Source of the DNA: Pseudomonadota bacterium
GTDB taxonomy: Bacteria > Pseudomonadota > Alphaproteobacteria > Sphingomonadales > Sphingomonadaceae
Length of the DNA: 19,058 nt
Assembly (NCBI GenBank): GCA_023457895.1
Contig: JAEXAY010000047.1
Coordinates: 1-19,058 of the forward strand
Reading direction: 5' to 3'
Below, piece after piece: positions 15,662 through 19,058 of the stretch (position 1 is its first letter; each line of letters begins with the position of its first letter). The translations under genes were made by a program, and so were the position numbers. The notes beneath the pieces were generated by a model, which was not told where the DNA came from, did no database searches, and saw nothing but the letters and a program-made list of their open reading frames with translations.

Positions 15662-15680
15662 CTTTGTCAGGAGAAATGCC

Positions 15681-16505
15681 ATGCAACTCGCATCCCGCTT
15701 CGCTTCCCGTTCCCCAGTGCTGCGCTCGGAACGCCCCTTGTCCGATGACCAAATCCGGGCCGTGGCCCCGTCCATCTTCGCGGACGCCCCGCACGAAAGC
15801 CGCTCCGAGCGGTACAGCTACATCCCCACCGCCACCGTGCTGCAGGAACTGCGCGGTGAAGGCTTCGAGCCTTTCATGGTGACGCAAACCCGCGTGCGCC
15901 ACGACGACCGCCGCGACTACACCAAGCACATGATCCGGCTGCGCCATGCCAGCCAGATCAACGGCCGAGAGGCCAACGAAATCATCCTCCTGAACTCCCA
16001 TGACGGCACCAGCAGCTATCAGATGCTGGCCGGGATGTTCCGCTTCGTTTGCAGCAATGGCCATGTCTGCGGCGACACCGTGGCCGACGTGCGCGTGCCC
16101 CACAAGGGCGACGTAGCCGGGCACGTCATCGAAGGCGCTTACGAAGTCCTGCATGGCTTCGACCGTGCGCAGGAATCCCGCGATGCCATGCGCGCCATCA
16201 CGCTCGACGCCGGGGAATCGGAAGTGTTCGCCCGTGCTGCGCTGGCGCTGAAGTACGACGAGGATAAGCCCGCGCCCATCACGGAATCGCAAATCCTGAT
16301 GCCGCGCCGCCATGACGACGACCGCCGCGACCTGTGGAGCGTGTTCAACCGCACGCAGGAGAACTTGACCAAAGGCGGCTTGTCCGCCCGCGCCGCGAAT
16401 GGCCGCCGGCAGACCACCCGGCCCGTGCAGGGCATCGACCAAAGCGTGCGCCTGAATCGCGCCCTGTGGCTGCTGGCCGATGGCCTGCGCCAGTTGAAAG
16501 CCTGA
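15681..16505 (+). CDS. DUF932 domain-containing protein
   Basis: 274 aa. It resembles the DUF932/DUF945-like family common on plasmids, phages and ICEs: a block YSYIPTATVLQEL, then HMIRLRHA, then EIILLNSHDGTSSYQMLAGMFRFVCSNG near residues 99-130, which is the recognisable core. Function in the family is unknown. ATG 15681 has AGGAG 7 nt upstream; an in-frame start at 15633 lies inside the leader hairpin and has no SD. It is followed after 78 nt by the parB-like gene, most likely in one operon. No membrane or secretion signals are seen. Confidence 0.88.
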   Translation: MQLASRFASRSPVLRSERPLSDDQIRAVAPSIFADAPHESRSERYSYIPTATVLQELRGEGFEPFMVTQTRVRHDDRRDYTKHMIRLRHASQINGREANEIILLNSHDGTSSYQMLAGMFRFVCSNGHVCGDTVADVRVPHKGDVAGHVIEGAYEVLHGFDRAQESRDAMRAITLDAGESEVFARAALALKYDEDKPAPITESQILMPRRHDDDRRDLWSVFNRTQENLTKGGLSARAANGRRQTTRPVQGIDQSVRLNRALWLLADGLRQLKA

Positions 16506-16513
16506 ATCCCCAC

Positions 16514-16543
16514 GCGGCAGGGGCAGGCAGCAGCCCTTGCCGC
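16514..16543 (+). other. Intercistronic hairpin between the DUF932 and parB-like genes
   Basis: GCGGCAGGGGC (16514-16524) pairs with GCCCTTGCCGC (16533-16543) over 11 bp with one G-T wobble and an 8-nt loop. No T-run follows, so it is more likely an mRNA-stabilising or processing element than a terminator. Confidence 0.45.
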
Positions 16544-16583
16544 TTCTCTCGCTGCTGCATCCCAACCGCAAGGAGTTATCACC

Positions 16584-18620
16584 ATGAACGCCGTACTCAA
16601 AACCGAAGCCGCCGCACCGCTGGAAGTGGCCGACCCGACCAAGAATCTGATCTTGGTTCCGCTGTCGCAACTGTTGCCACGCCGCTCCAAGCGCAACGTC
16701 CGCACGACCCCGCGCCAGTCCATCCCAGAACTGGCCGCGAGCATTGCCCGCATCGGCCTGCTGCAAAACCTGATCGTCATCCTTTCCGCAGATGGCGAGG
16801 CTTACGAGGTGGTGGCAGGCGACCGCCGCCTGACCGCTTTGAAGCTGCTGGCGAAGAAGAAGCGCATCCCCACCGAATACGAAGTGCCATGCCTGCTGGT
16901 GGCCGATGCGTCCGCCCGCACCGTCAGCCTTGCGGAGAACGTGCAGCGCGAGAACATGCACCCCGCCGACCAGTTCGCAGCCTTCGCCGCACTGGTCAAG
17001 GAAGGCCGGCCCATCGAGGACATTGCCGCCGACTTCGGCGTGTCCCCGCTGGTGGTGCAGCGGCGCTTGAAGCTGGCGAACGTCTCGCCGCGCCTGATGG
17101 CCGACTACCGGGCCGGAGGCGTCACGTTGGAACAGTTGATGGCCTTGACCATCACCGACGACCACGCCGCGCAGGAAGCCGCGTTCTATGGTGCGCCGGA
17201 ATGGCAGCGCAGCCCGTCCAAGCTGCGCGAGCGCCTGACCGAGCGCGAAATCGACGCCACGCATGCGCTGGTGCGCTTCGTCGGGCTGGACACCTACCGG
17301 CAGGCAGGCGGCGGCATCCGCCGCGACTTGTTCGCGGAAGGCGATGCCGGAACCTACCTCACCGATACCGCAGTGCTGGAAACACTAGTGCGCGACAAGT
17401 TGGCAACGCTGGCCGAGGACGTGCGCGCCGAGGGCTGGGCATGGGTGGAGGCCGTGCCGCATCTGGCCTACGAGGAACGGCAGGCTTTCCAGAACGCCCC
17501 GCGCCATCGCCGCGAGCCGACCACCCGCGAGGCTCGCCGCATCGCCTCGCTGGAAACCCGCCTCGAAAAGATCGACGCCGAATTGGAAGAAGCCTGCGAC
17601 ACCGAGGACGAGGCCAAGGCCGAGAAACTGGAACAGCGGCGCGATCAGGTGGTCGGCGAACTGCAAGACGCGGAGGACGCCTTACAAGGCTATGCCCCCG
17701 AGGTGCGCGAAGTCGCCGGTGCCATCGTCACCATCGACCGCAACGGCGAGGCCGTCATTCATCGCGGCCTGCTGCGCGAAGCCGAGGCAAAGGCGCTGCG
17801 CACGCTGGAAAGGCTGCGGCGTGGTTTCGGCAACACCGAAGGCGAAGCCGCCAACGACGAGCACGAGGACGCCGACGACGCACCCAAGGCCGCGAGCCTG
17901 TCCGACCGGCTGGCGCAGCGGTTGAGCGCCCACCGCACGGCGGCGCTGCAAGTCGAAGTCGCCCGGCATCCGCACGTCGCGCTGGCCGCGCTGGTGCATG
18001 GCATGGTGCAGACCGTCCTGCAGCCCGATGCCTACGGCGACGGCCTGCCGCTCGGCGTGCGCCTCACGGCGCAAGACCGGCGGGAAGGCATGGCCCCGGA
18101 CTGGCCGGAAGCGCCCGCCGCCGTGGCGCTGCGCGAACTGCAACAGGTAGCCGGTGAAGCCTTGCCGGAGGACAGCGCCGAACTGTTCGCCGCGCTGCTG
18201 GCGAAGTCGCAAGACGAACTGGTGCGACTGTTGGCCGTGTGCGTGGCGTCCACGGTGGACGTGGTGACGCCCCGCGCCACGCCGCACCAGCCCGGCGAGG
18301 AACTGGCGCAGGCCGTGGGCCTCGACATGGCCGCATGGTGGAAGCCGACCGCAGAAGGCTACTTCAAGCACGTTCCGAAGGCCGTGATTCTGGATGCCGT
18401 GGGCGCGTTCGCACCGGAATCCGTCACCCGACTGGCGAAGTTGAAGAAGGCCGACATTGCCAGCGAGGCCGAGCGGCTGGCCGATGGTACGGGCTGGATG
18501 CCTGCGATCTTCGAGGCTGCAGGCCCGCCGGACGCCGCGCAGGAGGCAGGCCCGGAGCAGGGCGCCCCGGAGGATGCCGAAGCAATGGCGGATGAACCCG
18601 CCGAGGCGCTGGCCGCTTGA
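16584..18620 (+). CDS. ParB/RepB/Spo0J family protein, long mobile-element form
   Basis: 678 aa. The N-terminal ParB domain is clear: LVPLSQLLPRRSKRNVR, then VVAGDRRLTALKLL with GDRR at 79-82 (the CTP-binding GxRR box), ENVQREN at 118-124, and a helix-turn-helix IEDIAADFGVSPLVVQRRLK at 144-163. This is the arrangement of CTP-dependent DNA clamps. A charged coiled coil is likely at about 315-365, then an Ala-rich segment and an acidic tail. It is roughly twice the length of a chromosomal ParB. No ParA ATPase or parS-like repeat is visible, so a regulatory or element-maintenance role is as likely as partition. ATG 16584 has AAGGAG 8 nt upstream. Confidence 0.93.
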   Translation: MNAVLKTEAAAPLEVADPTKNLILVPLSQLLPRRSKRNVRTTPRQSIPELAASIARIGLLQNLIVILSADGEAYEVVAGDRRLTALKLLAKKKRIPTEYEVPCLLVADASARTVSLAENVQRENMHPADQFAAFAALVKEGRPIEDIAADFGVSPLVVQRRLKLANVSPRLMADYRAGGVTLEQLMALTITDDHAAQEAAFYGAPEWQRSPSKLRERLTEREIDATHALVRFVGLDTYRQAGGGIRRDLFAEGDAGTYLTDTAVLETLVRDKLATLAEDVRAEGWAWVEAVPHLAYEERQAFQNAPRHRREPTTREARRIASLETRLEKIDAELEEACDTEDEAKAEKLEQRRDQVVGELQDAEDALQGYAPEVREVAGAIVTIDRNGEAVIHRGLLREAEAKALRTLERLRRGFGNTEGEAANDEHEDADDAPKAASLSDRLAQRLSAHRTAALQVEVARHPHVALAALVHGMVQTVLQPDAYGDGLPLGVRLTAQDRREGMAPDWPEAPAAVALRELQQVAGEALPEDSAELFAALLAKSQDELVRLLAVCVASTVDVVTPRATPHQPGEELAQAVGLDMAAWWKPTAEGYFKHVPKAVILDAVGAFAPESVTRLAKLKKADIASEAERLADGTGWMPAIFEAAGPPDAAQEAGPEQGAPEDAEAMADEPAEALAA

Positions 18621-18636
18621 CCCGCGCCGAAGGCAA

Positions 18637-18660
18637 GCGCCCCGGCCTCGACCGGGGCGC
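18637..18660 (+). other. Hairpin between parB-like gene and the 68-aa gene
   Basis: GCGCCCCGG (18637-18645), loop CCTCGA, CCGGGGCGC (18652-18660): a perfect 9-bp GC stem ending 8 nt before the SD of the next gene. There is no T-run. It may protect or terminate the parB-like message or modulate downstream translation. Confidence 0.5.
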
Positions 18661-18681
18661 GTCGCTGGAAGGAGAAGCCAC

Positions 18682-18888
18682 ATGACCCGCACCACAAACA
18701 GCCGCCCGCGCATGGCGGCGACCTATGCCCCCGGCACGGTACGCGCTCGCCGCTGGCATGGTGAAGGCGACGTGCGCGGCTATCGCCCGCCCTCGGGCTG
18801 GATGGCCTGCGCCGACCTCACCGACATTCATCCCATCACGGGCCGCGCCTTGCCGCGTGCCGTGTGGTGGCTCATCGAGACGAAGTAA
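18682..18888 (+). CDS. Small hypothetical protein
   Basis: 68 aa, starting at ATG 18682 with AAGGAG 7 nt upstream and ending in a double stop TAATAA. It is basic at the N-terminus (MTRTTNSRPRM) and has an Arg/Trp/Pro-rich body, including RGYRPPSGWMACADLTDIHP. No known motif is recognised. The strong SD and position after parB-like make it a real gene, probably a backbone gene of the mobile element. Confidence 0.7.
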   Translation: MTRTTNSRPRMAATYAPGTVRARRWHGEGDVRGYRPPSGWMACADLTDIHPITGRALPRAVWWLIETK

Positions 18889-18901
18889 TAATCGCGTTCA
18901 G

Positions 18902-18936
18902 CACCGCGTCCAGGCCGTTCCGACCTGGACGCGGTG
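18902..18936 (+). terminator. Perfect 13-bp hairpin after the 68-aa gene
   Basis: CACCGCGTCCAGG (18902-18914) and CCTGGACGCGGTG (18924-18936) with a 9-nt loop. It begins 14 nt after the stop. There is no T-run, so Rho-independent termination is uncertain; the stem itself is unambiguous. Confidence 0.5.
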
Positions 18937-18946
18937 GACGCAAAAT

Positions 18947-18972
18947 CCGGGCGCGGCAGTGGCCGCGCCCGG
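18947..18972 (+). other. Second hairpin in tandem
   Basis: CCGGGCGCGG (18947-18956), loop CAGTGG, CCGCGCCCGG (18963-18972): a perfect 10-bp stem, 10 nt after the preceding hairpin. The remaining bases to 19058 show nothing I can name. Confidence 0.45.
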
Positions 18973-19058
18973 TGTTCCAAGCGCACAGCCGAATCGGAAC
19001 GCCGTCGCCATCACCACAGTTCAGGCGGCGGCGTTGACGTGACTGGGCTTCCCGCCCG

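Larger units (their letters stand above)
15066..15680. other. Long gene-free leader region upstream of the DUF932 gene
   Basis: These 615 nt contain no convincing gene. They carry a GC hairpin CCGGCC/GGCCGG (15182-15187, 15195-15200), leader repeat copy B, a long stem (15425-15501), a small GAAA-loop hairpin (15596-15609) and a terminator-like hairpin with a T-run (15637-15661). The density of RNA-type hairpins suggests a structured leader or a non-coding RNA. Confidence 0.55.

Noticed and set aside
15540..17264. 574-codon open frame on the minus strand
   Set aside because: It is antisense to the DUF932 and ParB-like genes, which have family motifs and SDs. The antisense product is low-complexity (Gly/Gln/His/Val rich), as expected from high-GC third-position bias.
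16334..18157. 607-codon open frame on the plus strand
   Set aside because: Out-of-frame shadow of the ParB-like gene; the product is Arg/Pro/Gly/His-rich with no motif.
1..19058. CRISPR arrays, tRNA genes, insertion sequences
   Set aside because: No regularly spaced short direct repeats, no cloverleaf with CCA end, and no transposase or terminal inverted repeats were found by eye on either strand.

Overview
The window reads as an accessory region of a high-GC proteobacterium, most likely a Pseudomonas-, Xanthomonas- or Burkholderiales-type host. It appears to be a defence cargo island inside an integrative and conjugative element (ICE) or a related genomic island or large plasmid. The evidence is the roughly 60-65% GC in most genes, strong Shine-Dalgarno (SD) sites, and a backbone-like set on the right: short RadC, DUF932 protein, long ParB-like protein and a small conserved-looking ORF. 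The host genus and the element type are inferences. No integrase, tRNA or att site is visible.

Left two thirds (1-13258), minus strand: a seven-gene block. In transcription order it encodes a 66-aa excisionase-type HTH protein, a SNF2-family helicase with a coiled-coil tail, an AIPR-family protein with a nuclease-like N-terminus, a GHKL (MutL/Hsp90/MORC-like) ATPase with a nuclease-like C-terminus, a type III Mod-like adenine methyltransferase, a type III Res-like helicase-nuclease, and a Rad50-like AAA ATPase with a CxxC hook motif cut off by the left window edge. SNF2/AIPR, AIPR/GHKL and Mod/Res overlap by one base (TGATG or TAATG), and GHKL/Mod are 12 nt apart. These five genes therefore look like one translationally coupled unit. 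Mod and Res alone would form a type III restriction-modification system. The added SNF2-AIPR-GHKL module brings two more NTPase engines and two more candidate PD-(D/E)XK nuclease sites. I do not recognise this exact seven-gene arrangement as a named anti-phage system, and it is the main candidate for something undescribed. GC falls sharply inside mod, which suggests mosaic assembly or swapping of the methyltransferase and recognition part.

Right third (13259-19058): plus-strand backbone genes radC, DUF932, parB-like and a 68-aa ORF, plus one unrecognised 269-aa gene on the minus strand, convergent with radC. Two long gene-free stretches (13259-13679 and 15066-15680) carry diverged copies of one leader-type repeat and several RNA-type hairpins. 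One of these is a terminator-like hairpin immediately before the DUF932 SD; another overlaps the radC SD. A textbook intrinsic terminator follows radC. Hairpins also flank the 68-aa gene.

Working model (inference): the HTH protein regulates the defence operon. Mod marks self DNA, while Res and the SNF2/AIPR/GHKL proteins sense and degrade unmodified or foreign DNA. The AAA ATPase may be a back-up effector. The backbone genes maintain or regulate the mobile element.
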